A stretch of DNA of 13,434 nucleotides, from assembly GCA_039800165.1 (NCBI GenBank), contig JBDLRH010000010.1:1-13434 (forward strand). The letters run 5' to 3'. Shown here in pieces: positions 5,892 through 13,105 of the stretch (position 1 is its first letter; each line of letters starts with the position of its first letter). Origin of the DNA: JBDLRH01 sp039800165 (GTDB lineage Bacteria > Pseudomonadota > Gammaproteobacteria > Burkholderiales > Burkholderiaceae_C). A program made the position numbers and the translations under genes. The notes beneath the pieces were generated by a model. That model did no database searches. It worked only from the letters and a program-made list of their open reading frames with translations, and was not told the DNA's origin.

Positions 5892-6740
5892 ATGAGCATT
5901 CAGACGGTGGGCATCATCGGCGCGGGCACCATGGGCAACGGCATTGCGCAGGCCTGCGCCACGGCAGGCGTGCGCGCCATCATGGTGGACATTTCACAAG
6001 CGGCGGTCGACAAGGGCCTGGCCACGGTGGCGTCCAGCCTGGACCGGCTGGTGCGCAAGGAAAAGATCACCGACGCCGACAAGGCTGCCGCACTGGGCCG
6101 CATCCAGGGCAGCACCAACTACGACGAACTCAAGCGCGCCGACATCGTGATCGAGGCCGCGACCGAGAACTTCGAGCTGAAGGTCAAGATCCTCAAGCAG
6201 GTGGATGCGATGCTGGCCCCCGGGGTGATCGTGGCGTCCAACACCTCGTCGATCTCGATCACCAAGCTGGCGGCAGCCACCGGCCGCGCCGACCGCTTCA
6301 TCGGCATGCACTTCTTCAACCCGGTGCCGATGATGGCGCTGGTGGAAATCATCCGCGGCCTGCAGACCAGCGACGCCACACACGACGCGGTGCACGACCT
6401 GGCCAAGCGTCTGGGCAAGTCACCGATCACGGTGAAGAACGCGCCGGGCTTTGTGGTCAACCGCATCCTGGTGCCGATGATCAACGAGGCCTTCTTCGTG
6501 CTGGCCGAAGGCCTGGCCACACCAGACGACATCGATGCGGGCATGAAGCTCGGCTGCAACCAGCCGATCGGCCCGCTGGCGCTGGCCGACATGATCGGTC
6601 TGGACGTGTGCCTGGCGGTGATGGAGGTCTACCTGGAAGAGTTCGGCGACAGCAAGTACCGCCCCTGCCCGCTGCTCAAGGAAATGGTGGCCGCCGGCCG
6701 CCTGGGCCGCAAGACGGGCCAGGGCGTGTATCAGTACTGA
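5892..6740 (+). CDS. hbd: 3-hydroxybutyryl-CoA dehydrogenase (NAD-dependent 3-hydroxyacyl-CoA dehydrogenase)
   Basis: The enzyme interconverts 3-hydroxyacyl-CoA and 3-oxoacyl-CoA with NAD(P), a step in short-chain fatty acid or aromatic acid degradation and in polyhydroxybutyrate-linked metabolism. The 282-residue single-function form has the N-terminal Rossmann motif GIIGAGTMGNGIAQ (7-20) with Asp33 at the end of the second strand. The catalytic set of the human enzyme maps exactly: Ser119 (SNTSSIS), His140 and Glu152 (GMHFFNPVPMMALVE), and Asn190 (APGFVVNR). The C-terminal helical domain has PIGPLALADMIGLD and ends in GRKTGQGVYQY, as expected. The ATG follows GAGA at seven bases. The gene is divergent from psd. 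It has no thiolase or acyl-CoA dehydrogenase beside it; the only other acyl-CoA gene nearby is the crotonase at 9516. PaaH of phenylacetate breakdown belongs to the same family, but no other paa gene is seen. Confidence 0.93.
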   Translation: MSIQTVGIIGAGTMGNGIAQACATAGVRAIMVDISQAAVDKGLATVASSLDRLVRKEKITDADKAAALGRIQGSTNYDELKRADIVIEAATENFELKVKILKQVDAMLAPGVIVASNTSSISITKLAAATGRADRFIGMHFFNPVPMMALVEIIRGLQTSDATHDAVHDLAKRLGKSPITVKNAPGFVVNRILVPMINEAFFVLAEGLATPDDIDAGMKLGCNQPIGPLALADMIGLDVCLAVMEVYLEEFGDSKYRPCPLLKEMVAAGRLGRKTGQGVYQY

Positions 6741-6848
6741 GGGTTGCCTTGCCGGGGGCGGGCATGCGGGATTTGCGCGCAAGCCCTGCAGACCCGACAC
6801 TCCGCGCTGACCTGCGCAACACATTGAAACCAGGGAGAGCATCGCACC

Positions 6849-8189
6849 ATGACTTATCACGAGACCCGCCGCCACGAACTGCGCAAACGCCGCATCGTCA
6901 TGGTCGACGGTAACCTGACCGCCAACACCGAGTCGGTGGACACCGGCGCCTGCGCCCGGGTGTACGCCGGGGGCTACTGGGGCTTTGCCTCCAGCAGCGC
7001 GACAGACGCTTCAGCGCAGGCGCGCGTGCTCGATCAGGCGCGCCGCAATGCATCGGCCATGCAGGGCTTCGGCGTGCGAGATGCCCACAACTTGCCGGCC
7101 GGGTCCTACCGCGGAGAACATCCGATCGCCGGCAAGCCAGCGCTGAGCCAGGCCGAGGCGGTTGAGCGACTGCGGGCGATCAACGCTTGGGCACAGAAGC
7201 GCTACACCGGGCTGCAGTCGCTGCGTCTCGTCATGCATGACGAGCACCATGGCAAATGGGTCACCAACAGCGTGGGCGCAAACGTCCACTCCGCCATCGA
7301 CCGCGCTGCCTTCTACGTGATGATGACCGCGCAGGGCGACGACGGCGCGCCGGTCGAGCTGTTCGAGCCCCTGTCCTGCAAGGGCAGCCTGGCCGATCTC
7401 GACCTCAGCGAGGCCGCGCTGGAACCCTTCTTCGACACCCTGCATGGCCACCTTCAGGCCAAGCGCCATGCGGTGCCGGCACGCGGCGGCGATCACTGCG
7501 TGGTGCTGGCGCCGCAGCTGGCGGGCATGCTGGCGCACGAGGCCATGGGCCACCCCTGCGAAGCAGACCTGGTACTCGGTGGCTCGATCACCGGCCGCCT
7601 GCATGGCCAGCGCGTGGCCAGCGATCTGGTCACGATGATCGACGTGGCGCACCACTTCCGCGGTGAAGAAACGATGGTGCCGGTCTACGCCGACGACGAG
7701 GGCACCCCCGCCGAGGACGCGGTGCTGATCGACCGGGGCATCCTGAAGACCTTCATGAACAGCCGCGACACCGCAGCCCGCCTGGGCCATGCGCCCACCG
7801 GCAGCGCCCGCGCCTATGCACCGAACGACGAACCGCTGGTGCGCATGCGCAACACCGTGATCCTGCCGGGCGAACGCAAGCTGAGCGACATGATTGCCGA
7901 GGTGGATGAAGGCTACTACCTTGTCGCCACCGGCAACGGGCAGGCCGACTCGACCACCGAATTCATGTTCGGCGTGACGCTGGCCTACGAAATCCGCAAG
8001 GGCAAGCTGGGCCCCGCCATCCGCGACACCACCCTGTCCGGCTCGGCGATCAAGGTGCTGCAGTCGGTCGATGCGGTGTCGGACGACATGTACTGGACGG
8101 CCAGCGGCTACTGCGGCAAGAAGCAGCCGATGGTGGTGTCCATGGGCGGCCCGGCCCTGCGCGCCCGTGCGCAGATCGGCGGCGAGTGA
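6849..8189 (+). CDS. TldD-like zinc metalloprotease, catalytic partner of a TldD/TldE pair
   Basis: This 446-residue protein belongs to the TldD/PmbA family. In the TldD/TldE heterodimer, TldD carries the zinc site and threads unfolded peptides; known roles are leader removal from microcin B17 and degradation of CcdA antitoxin. The zinc signature HEAMGH is at 230-235 (His230, Glu231, His235) and the expected third ligand Cys422 is in SGYCGKKQPM. Other family blocks are VTNSVGANVHS (138-148), DDEGTPAED (282-290) and ILKTFMNSRDTA (298-309). The N-terminus is shorter than in E. coli TldD (about 480 aa), and the sequence departs enough from it that I place it in a divergent branch rather than naming it tldD. 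The ATG follows GGGAGAG at nine bases. The next gene starts 11 bases after the stop, so the two are one operon. Confidence 0.88.
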   Translation: MTYHETRRHELRKRRIVMVDGNLTANTESVDTGACARVYAGGYWGFASSSATDASAQARVLDQARRNASAMQGFGVRDAHNLPAGSYRGEHPIAGKPALSQAEAVERLRAINAWAQKRYTGLQSLRLVMHDEHHGKWVTNSVGANVHSAIDRAAFYVMMTAQGDDGAPVELFEPLSCKGSLADLDLSEAALEPFFDTLHGHLQAKRHAVPARGGDHCVVLAPQLAGMLAHEAMGHPCEADLVLGGSITGRLHGQRVASDLVTMIDVAHHFRGEETMVPVYADDEGTPAEDAVLIDRGILKTFMNSRDTAARLGHAPTGSARAYAPNDEPLVRMRNTVILPGERKLSDMIAEVDEGYYLVATGNGQADSTTEFMFGVTLAYEIRKGKLGPAIRDTTLSGSAIKVLQSVDAVSDDMYWTASGYCGKKQPMVVSMGGPALRARAQIGGE

Positions 8190-8194
8190 AGGAG
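8189..8194 (+). promoter_or_regulatory. Ribosome-binding site of the TldE-like gene, touching the upstream stop codon
   Basis: AAGGAG shares its first base with the TGA of the TldD-like gene and lies six bases before the ATG at 8201. It selects that ATG over the in-frame GTG at 8186 and suggests coupled translation of the two subunits. Confidence 0.8.
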
Positions 8195-8200
8195 CGCCGC

Positions 8201-9484
8201 ATGGACATGCAACACCTCGAGGCCACCGCGCGCCACGCCCTGCAGGCCATGCAGGCGGCCGGGTTCGAGCACGTACAGGCCAGTGCCAGCCACACGCTGC
8301 AGACCGAACTGAACGTCAACCACAACGAACCCAGCCTGATGCGCAGCACCGACGGCTGCCGCCTGTCCCTGCTGGGCATCGTGCAGGGACGCAAGGCCAG
8401 CACCGATCTGACGAACTTCGACGCTGACGCGGTGGCTGCGCGGGCGCGAGCCCTGCTTGCCGACGCGCAGGCGGCGCCCCCCGACGAGGCGAATGCGGTG
8501 TCCTCGGGGCAGGCGGTGCACACCGTCAAGGGCCCGCAGGAGGCGGACCTCGCCCTGATGACGCGCCGCGTGGCCGAGTTGCTGGCCTTCCGCGCGGCCG
8601 AGACGCCGCAGATGATCCTCGACGAAGGCTTCGTGAAGCACGCGCTGCACCGTTGGCACACCTGCACCTCCGGCGGATCAGAGCTGTCGGGATCGGTGGG
8701 CAGCTACGAGGCTTCGGTGTTCGGCACCGGCACGGACGGCGAGCGCACCAGTTCATTCAACTACACCGGCGGCAGCGCCGACGACCTCGACGCACCGATC
8801 GCCGAGCGCTTCGGCGTCGGGGCCATGATGCGCGACACCGTGCAGCAGATCGACACCGCGCCGCTCGGCGATAAATTTGTCGGCGAGGTGGTGCTGACGC
8901 CCAATGCGGTGGAAGACCTGCTGGGCTGGCTGGTCTCGCAGCTCGGTGACCTCGCGCTGATCTCCGGCACATCGCTGTACAAGGACCGGGTTGGTGAGTC
9001 GATCGCGTCGGGCCTGCTCAGTGTGCGCAGCCGCTTCAGCGCGCCGGGTGTCGCGCCGCAGACCGGCGACGGCTTCGCCGCGAGCGAGCTGACGCTGCTG
9101 GACCGGGGCACCCTGAAGGCGCTGATCCCCAGCCTGTACGGCAGCCGCAAGACTGGCCGCACCCATGTCCCCACGGTGGACGGTGCCTGGGAGATCGACG
9201 CCGGCACGACGCCGCTGGAGCGCCTCACCGACGGCATCGAGCGCGGCGCCGTCGTCGGGCGTTTCTCGATGGGACAGCCCGCATCGAACGGCGACTTCGC
9301 CGGTGTCATCAAGAACAGCTTTGTCGTTCGCGACGGCCGGCGCGGCACTGCACTGGCCGAGACCATGGTGTCGGGCAACATGGCGCAAATGCTGCAGGAC
9401 ATCGTCGCGGTGAGCGCCGAGCGCATCGACAGCGGGGCGAGCAGCCTGCCGTGGATCCGCATCCGCGGCCTGCACTTTTCCTGA
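8201..9484 (+). CDS. TldE/PmbA-like subunit, non-catalytic partner of the TldD-like protease
   Basis: The 427-residue protein is the second member of the TldD/PmbA family in this operon. It has no HExxxH motif, which fits TldE: in the E. coli heterodimer TldE has no zinc and serves structure and substrate access. Family blocks visible are GEVVLTPNAVEDLLGWL (near 226-242), LLSVRSRFSAPGVAPQTGDG, LLDRGTLKALIPSLYGSRKTG, and near the C-terminus SNGDFAGVIKNSFVV and ALAETMVSGNMAQMLQDI. The N-terminal third is Ala-rich and helical-looking. The start at 8201 is set by the AAGGAG next to the upstream stop. The conserved close spacing supports a heterodimer with the preceding product. No candidate peptide substrate gene is visible next to the pair. 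Canonical tldD and pmbA are usually separate on the chromosome, so this adjacent pair may be an additional system. Confidence 0.86.
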   Translation: MDMQHLEATARHALQAMQAAGFEHVQASASHTLQTELNVNHNEPSLMRSTDGCRLSLLGIVQGRKASTDLTNFDADAVAARARALLADAQAAPPDEANAVSSGQAVHTVKGPQEADLALMTRRVAELLAFRAAETPQMILDEGFVKHALHRWHTCTSGGSELSGSVGSYEASVFGTGTDGERTSSFNYTGGSADDLDAPIAERFGVGAMMRDTVQQIDTAPLGDKFVGEVVLTPNAVEDLLGWLVSQLGDLALISGTSLYKDRVGESIASGLLSVRSRFSAPGVAPQTGDGFAASELTLLDRGTLKALIPSLYGSRKTGRTHVPTVDGAWEIDAGTTPLERLTDGIERGAVVGRFSMGQPASNGDFAGVIKNSFVVRDGRRGTALAETMVSGNMAQMLQDIVAVSAERIDSGASSLPWIRIRGLHFS

Positions 9485-9515
9485 ACGCGTCCAGTTGTCA
9501 CCAGCACCCACGGCC

Positions 9516-10334
9516 ATGGCCACCATTGCCCATCCCACTCCCCCCGCCGACGGCTGCATCTCCACCGAGGTGCAGGGCCATGTCCTGCTGATCGGCATCA
9601 ACCGGCCGGCCAAGCGCAACGGCTTCACGCCGCGCATGTTCCGCGAGCTCGGCGAGGCCTACACCCGGCTGGATGACGATCCGTCGCTGCGTGTGGGCGT
9701 GCTGCATGCGTTTGGCGACCACTTCACCGCGGGGCTGGACCTGCCGACCATCGCGCCGCTGATGCAGCGCGGTGAGAAGGCCACGCCGCTGGGCCTGGTG
9801 GACCCGTGCGACCTGGGCATGGAGGGCTACCGCCGGCGCACCAAGCCGATGGTGGTGGCGGTGCAGGGCATCACCTTCACGCTGGGCATCGAGCTGATGC
9901 TGGCGGCCGACATCGTGGTGGCCGCCGACGACTGCCGCTTCTCGCAGCTGGAGGTCAAGCGCGGCATCATGGCCACCGGTGGCGCCACGCTGCGCATGTC
10001 GCAGCGCGCAGGCTTGGGCAACGCGATGCTGCACCTGCTGACGGGCGACGAGTTCAACAGCGCGGAGGCGCTGCGCCTGAACTTTGTGCAAAAGGTGGTG
10101 CCTGCCGGACAGCAGCTCGACGAAGCCCTGCGCATCGCGCAGGCGATCGCCGAGCAGGCGCCGCTGGCGGTGGTGGCCACACGCCAGAACGCGCTGCGTG
10201 CAGTGGAGCAGGGCCCGATCGTCGCGATGCAGGACTTCATGCCGGTCCAGACGCGCCTGGCCAACAGCGAAGACGCCGCCGAGGGCGTGCGCTCGTTTGT
10301 GGAGCGGCGCCCGGCGCGCTTCACCGGGCGCTGA
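9516..10334 (+). CDS. Crotonase (enoyl-CoA hydratase/isomerase) family protein
   Basis: The 272-residue protein has the crotonase fold signature. The first oxyanion-hole strand is FGDHFTAGLDL (66-76). Glu126 (GIELMLAADI) and Glu146 (SQLEVKRG) correspond to the two catalytic Glu of rat enoyl-CoA hydratase (Glu144 and Glu164). The second oxyanion segment, usually a GGG-containing loop before the first Glu, reads QGITFTLGIEL, so only one Gly remains. Family C-terminal blocks include LTGDEFNSAEALRLNFVQKVVP. Having both Glu favours hydratase over isomerase or hydrolase activity, but the substrate cannot be told. The ATG at 9516 is chosen because homologues start shortly before ISTEVQGHV; an in-frame TTG lies at 9495, and neither has a good ribosome-binding site. 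It follows the TldE-like gene by 31 bp and may be transcribed with it; a functional tie is doubtful. Confidence 0.88.
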   Translation: MATIAHPTPPADGCISTEVQGHVLLIGINRPAKRNGFTPRMFRELGEAYTRLDDDPSLRVGVLHAFGDHFTAGLDLPTIAPLMQRGEKATPLGLVDPCDLGMEGYRRRTKPMVVAVQGITFTLGIELMLAADIVVAADDCRFSQLEVKRGIMATGGATLRMSQRAGLGNAMLHLLTGDEFNSAEALRLNFVQKVVPAGQQLDEALRIAQAIAEQAPLAVVATRQNALRAVEQGPIVAMQDFMPVQTRLANSEDAAEGVRSFVERRPARFTGR

Positions 10335-10363
10335 GCAACCGCCCGCCGTGTGTAACGGCCGTG

Positions 10364-10389
10364 ATCAGCCGCCCTTCATGGGCGATGAT
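10364..10389 (+). repeat. Hairpin just upstream of the phosphoesterase start
   Basis: CGCCC (10370-10374) pairs with GGGCG (10380-10384) around a TTCAT loop, and ATCA (10364-10367) pairs with TGAT (10386-10389) outside small internal loops. It ends eight bases before the ATG at 10398 and could limit ribosome access. It is short enough to be chance. Confidence 0.3.
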
Positions 10390-10397
10390 TGCGCCTG

Positions 10398-11159
10398 ATG
10401 CTCGCGCTGCTGTCCGACCTCCACGCCAACGCACGCGCCCTGGACGCGTGCCTGGCGCATGCGCGCGCGAGCGGCGCCACGCAGTACGCCTTCCTGGGTG
10501 ACCTGGTGGGCTACGGTGCCGAGCCCGCGGCAGTGCTCGACACCGTGATGGCGCTGGCCGCTGAAGGTGCGGTGGTGCTGCGCGGCAACCACGATGAAGC
10601 CACCTGTGCAGCGCCGGTGGCGCGCATCAATGACGACATCCCGACCGACGAGGTCAGCGCGCAGTGGACGCGCGGCCAGATCACCGCGCAGCACCGGCGC
10701 TTCATCACCCAGCTGCCGCTGAGTGCGCAGGTGGGCAGCAGCCTCGTGGTGCACGCCAGCGCCGATGCGCCGATGGAATGGCACTACGTGGACACCCTGC
10801 ACCGCGCCGAGCTGTGCCTGAAGGCCGCCACCGAGCGTCCGGGCGTGCAGCAGGTGTTCGTCGGCCACATTCACCGCCAGCGCTTTTATTACCGAAGCTC
10901 GCGCTCCGGGCTGATGGAATTCGAGCCGGTGCCTGGCGTGGCCTTCCCGATTCCTGCGCAGCGCCACTGGCTGGCCACGGTGGGCTCGGTCGGACAGCCG
11001 CGCGACGGCGACCCGCGCGCGATGTATGCGCTGTATGACGAGGCCACGCGGCGGCTGGTGTTTCACCGCGTCGAATACGACCACCTGGCGGCGGCCGCTG
11101 CCATTCGCGCCTCGGGGCAGCCGGTGTTTTTTGCCACGCGGCTGGAAAGCGGCCGCTGA
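10398..11159 (+). CDS. Calcineurin-like metallophosphoesterase family protein
   Basis: The 253-residue protein carries all metal-binding motifs of the family in order: Asp7-x-His9 (SDLHAN), Gly34-Asp35 (FLGDLVGYG), Asn64-His65-Asp66 (RGNHDE), His119 (VVHAS) and Gly156-His157-x-His159 (GHIH). A two-metal phosphomonoesterase, phosphodiesterase or protein phosphatase is expected in the cytoplasm; the substrate is not evident. The block SVGQPRDGDPRAMYAL (197-212) is shared with single-domain phosphoesterases often annotated as related to diadenosine tetraphosphatase or Ser/Thr phosphatases. The ATG at 10398 gives the usual N-terminus MLALLSDLHAN; an in-frame TTG three codons earlier is less likely. 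The stop TGA overlaps the ATG of the kinase gene by one base, so translation is probably coupled. A joint role with the kinase is inferred. Confidence 0.9.
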   Translation: MLALLSDLHANARALDACLAHARASGATQYAFLGDLVGYGAEPAAVLDTVMALAAEGAVVLRGNHDEATCAAPVARINDDIPTDEVSAQWTRGQITAQHRRFITQLPLSAQVGSSLVVHASADAPMEWHYVDTLHRAELCLKAATERPGVQQVFVGHIHRQRFYYRSSRSGLMEFEPVPGVAFPIPAQRHWLATVGSVGQPRDGDPRAMYALYDEATRRLVFHRVEYDHLAAAAAIRASGQPVFFATRLESGR

Positions 11160-12214
11160 TGGCCGACACGCTGCACCCCTACGCCACACTCACGCCCGAT
11201 GCGGTGCTGGATGCGCTGGATGCGATCGGCCTGCGCGGTGATGGCCGCCTGACCGCGCTCAGCTCCTACGAGAACCGCGTCTACCTGGTGCCGCTGGATG
11301 ACCCGCATGAGGGCCTTGCGAGCGTAGTGGCCAAGTTCTACCGCCCCGGCCGCTGGAGCGAGGCGCAGATCCTGGAAGAGCATGCGTTTGCGCAGGAGCT
11401 CACTCACGCCGATGTGCCGGTGGTCGCGCCGCTCGCGGTGCACGGGCACACGCTGCATTCGCATGGCGGCTTTGCCTTCAGCGTCAGCCCGCGGCGCGGC
11501 GGCCGCGCGCCCGAGCTGGATGACTTTGAGGTACTGGAGTGGACCGGCCGCTTCATCGCGCGCATCCACGCCGTGGGCGCGCGCCAGGCGTTCGCGCACC
11601 GCGGCCGCATCGACGCGCCTACCTACGCGCGCGAGCCGCACGACTGGCTGCTGGCGCACGAAGCCATCGCACCCGAGGTGCGCTCGGCCTGGCAGCAGCG
11701 GCTGGGCGAGGCGCTGGCACTGATCGAGGCGCATGGCGTGCTGGCGGGCGCCACGCCGTTGGCGACAGAAGAAGATGAGGACGCGCCCGGCGCCGGTGTG
11801 CAGACGCTGCGACTGCACGGCGACTGCCATCCGGGCAACATCCTGTGGACACCGGCAGGCCAGAGCGGCGAGGGCCCGCACTTCGTGGACCTGGACGACG
11901 CACGCATGGGCCCGGCGGTGCAGGACTTGTGGATGCTGCTGTCGGGCGACCGGGCCCAGCGCAACCGGCAGCTGGGCGCCGTGCTCGACGGCTACGAGCA
12001 GATGCGCGACTTCGACCGGCGCGAGCTCGCCCTGATCGAGCCGCTGCGCACCCTGCGCCTGATCCACTACAGCGCGTGGATCGCACGCCGCTGGGACGAC
12101 CCGGCCTTTCCGGCCACCTTCCCGTGGTTCGGCAGCCGCGACTACTGGCAGGGCCAGGTGCAGATGCTCGAAGAGCAGATCGAGGCGATGCAGGAACCGC
12201 CGCTGGTGGCCTGA
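11159..12214 (+). CDS. srkA: Stress-response Ser/Thr protein kinase, SrkA/YihE/RdoA family
   Basis: SrkA is a eukaryotic-like kinase with an aminoglycoside-phosphotransferase-type fold, linked in E. coli to survival under stress. The 351-residue protein aligns throughout with E. coli SrkA (328 aa): LSSYENRVY (34-42), VVAKFYRPGRW with Lys59 (56-66), QILEEHAFAQEL (70-81), LHGDCHPGNILW (219-230, catalytic Asp222), FVDLDDARMGPAVQDLWMLL (242-261, metal-binding Asp244), and RRWDDPAFPATFPW near the C-terminus. Two segments are longer than in E. coli: an acidic stretch around 198-215 (TEEDEDAPGAG) just before the catalytic loop, and a few residues at 231-240. The start shares its A with the stop of the upstream phosphoesterase. 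A strong hairpin begins at its own stop codon. In many gammaproteobacteria srkA precedes dsbA; here no dsbA follows. Confidence 0.95.
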   Translation: MADTLHPYATLTPDAVLDALDAIGLRGDGRLTALSSYENRVYLVPLDDPHEGLASVVAKFYRPGRWSEAQILEEHAFAQELTHADVPVVAPLAVHGHTLHSHGGFAFSVSPRRGGRAPELDDFEVLEWTGRFIARIHAVGARQAFAHRGRIDAPTYAREPHDWLLAHEAIAPEVRSAWQQRLGEALALIEAHGVLAGATPLATEEDEDAPGAGVQTLRLHGDCHPGNILWTPAGQSGEGPHFVDLDDARMGPAVQDLWMLLSGDRAQRNRQLGAVLDGYEQMRDFDRRELALIEPLRTLRLIHYSAWIARRWDDPAFPATFPWFGSRDYWQGQVQMLEEQIEAMQEPPLVA

Positions 12215-12248
12215 GGCTGCGGTGATGCGCCGCACCCGGCAGCCTCAG
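12211..12248 (+). terminator. Strong hairpin at the srkA stop codon
   Basis: CTGAGGCTGC (12211-12220) pairs perfectly with GCAGCCTCAG (12239-12248). Inside, GGTG (12221-12224) pairs with CACC (12233-12236), leaving a two-base bulge and an eight-base loop. The stem includes the srkA TGA. No T-tract follows, so it may be a Rho-assisted or mRNA-stabilising 3' end rather than a standard intrinsic terminator. Confidence 0.5.
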
Positions 12249-12271
12249 TGGCATGCTTGCGGCTGTGCAAC

Positions 12272-12276
12272 AGGAG
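12272..12276 (+). promoter_or_regulatory. Ribosome-binding site of the SDR gene
   Basis: AGGAG lies seven bases before the ATG at 12284 and selects it over an upstream in-frame start at 12248 that falls at the edge of the srkA hairpin. Confidence 0.8.
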
Positions 12277-12283
12277 ACTTGGC

Positions 12284-13063
12284 ATGTATTCCCCCTTTGA
12301 CCTGAGCAATCGCAGCGCCATCATCACCGGCGGCAACGGCGGCATCGGCCTGGGCATGGCGCGCGCGTTGCTGGCCGCCGGCGCCAGCGTGGCGATCTGG
12401 GGCTCGCGCGCCGACAAGACCGAAGCCGCCCGCGCGCAGCTGGCCAGCGAATGCGGTGCACCGGCGCGCGTGCATGCCTTCACCTGCGATGTGGGCGATG
12501 AGGGGCAGGTCGAACAAACCTTTGCCGCGTCGGTGCAGGCGCTTGGCGGGCAGGTGGATGCGGTTTTTGCCAACGCCGGCGTGTCGGGCAAGGGCACGCC
12601 GCTTACCGAGATGTCGCTTGACGAGTTCCGGCGCGTGCAGCGCATCAATGTGGAGGGCGTGTTCCTGACGCTCCGCACTGCAGCGCGGCACATGCAGGCG
12701 CATGGGCAAGGCGGATCGCTCGTCGTCACCTCCAGCACCGCGGCGCTGGAAGGCGCGGCGCGCAACAGCCACTACGGCGCGTCCAAGGGCGCGGTGAGCT
12801 CCTTCGTGCGCGCGCTGGCGGTGGAGCTCGCGCGTCATCGCATCCGCGTCAACAGCATCCTGCCGGGCTGGATCGTGACCGAGATGACCGAAAAGTCGGT
12901 GGGCAACGAGAAGTTCGCCGCCGCGGTGATGCCGCGCATCCCGGCGCGGCGCTGGGGCAGCGCCGACGACTTTGGCGGCATCGCGGTGTACCTGGCGAGC
13001 AACGCGTCGGCCTACACCACCGGCGAGCAGTTCGTCATCGACGGCGGCTACACCAAGTTCTGA
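12284..13063 (+). CDS. SDR family NAD(P)-dependent oxidoreductase
   Basis: This is a classical short-chain dehydrogenase/reductase of 259 residues. The cofactor motif TGGNGGIG is at 15-22, NAG at 97-99, and the catalytic tetrad is Asn122 (INVEG), Ser151 (VTSSTA), Tyr164 and Lys168 (YGASK). The motif after the second strand, IWGSRADK, has Arg42 and Lys45 and no acidic residue at the strand end, which favours NADP over NAD. The C-terminus (TTGEQFVIDGGYTKF) is typical of the FabG-like branch. The substrate cannot be deduced. The next gene, on the opposite strand, belongs to the fumarylacetoacetate hydrolase family. SDR and FAH-family genes often occur together in sugar-acid or aromatic catabolic clusters, but they are convergent here and the cluster would lie outside the window. 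Confidence 0.93.
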   Translation: MYSPFDLSNRSAIITGGNGGIGLGMARALLAAGASVAIWGSRADKTEAARAQLASECGAPARVHAFTCDVGDEGQVEQTFAASVQALGGQVDAVFANAGVSGKGTPLTEMSLDEFRRVQRINVEGVFLTLRTAARHMQAHGQGGSLVVTSSTAALEGAARNSHYGASKGAVSSFVRALAVELARHRIRVNSILPGWIVTEMTEKSVGNEKFAAAVMPRIPARRWGSADDFGGIAVYLASNASAYTTGEQFVIDGGYTKF

Positions 13064-13079
13064 CCACAGCAGGCTGCTT

Positions 13080-13096
13080 GCCCGCAAGGCGCGGGC
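13080..13096. terminator. GC-rich hairpin between convergent SDR and FAH-family genes
   Basis: GCCCGC (13080-13085) and GCGGGC (13091-13096) form a perfect 6-bp stem around AAGGC. An alternative outer pairing of GCAGGC (13069-13074) with GCCTGC (13095-13100) is also possible. It sits in the 42-bp gap between the two stop codons. There is no T-tract. Confidence 0.35.
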
Positions 13097-13105
13097 CTGC
13101 AGGCG

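Noticed and set aside
6773..6782. TTGCGCGCAA palindrome between hbd and the TldD-like gene as an operator
   Set aside because: A 10-base palindrome in GC-rich DNA is expected several times in a window this size, and nothing else marks it as a binding site.
6741..6848. Possible precursor peptide gene before the TldD-like gene
   Set aside because: No frame with a plausible start, ribosome-binding site and stop fits in this 108-bp gap. The only reading across it is the shifted hbd frame.
5792..6913. Plus-strand open frame of 373 codons overlapping hbd
   Set aside because: It is a shifted frame of the 3-hydroxybutyryl-CoA dehydrogenase gene, with a Gly/Arg/His-rich low-complexity translation and no family likeness.
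9498..10091. Minus-strand open frame opposite the crotonase gene
   Set aside because: It is a His/Gln/Ala/Val-rich shadow of a gene with clear catalytic motifs on the plus strand.
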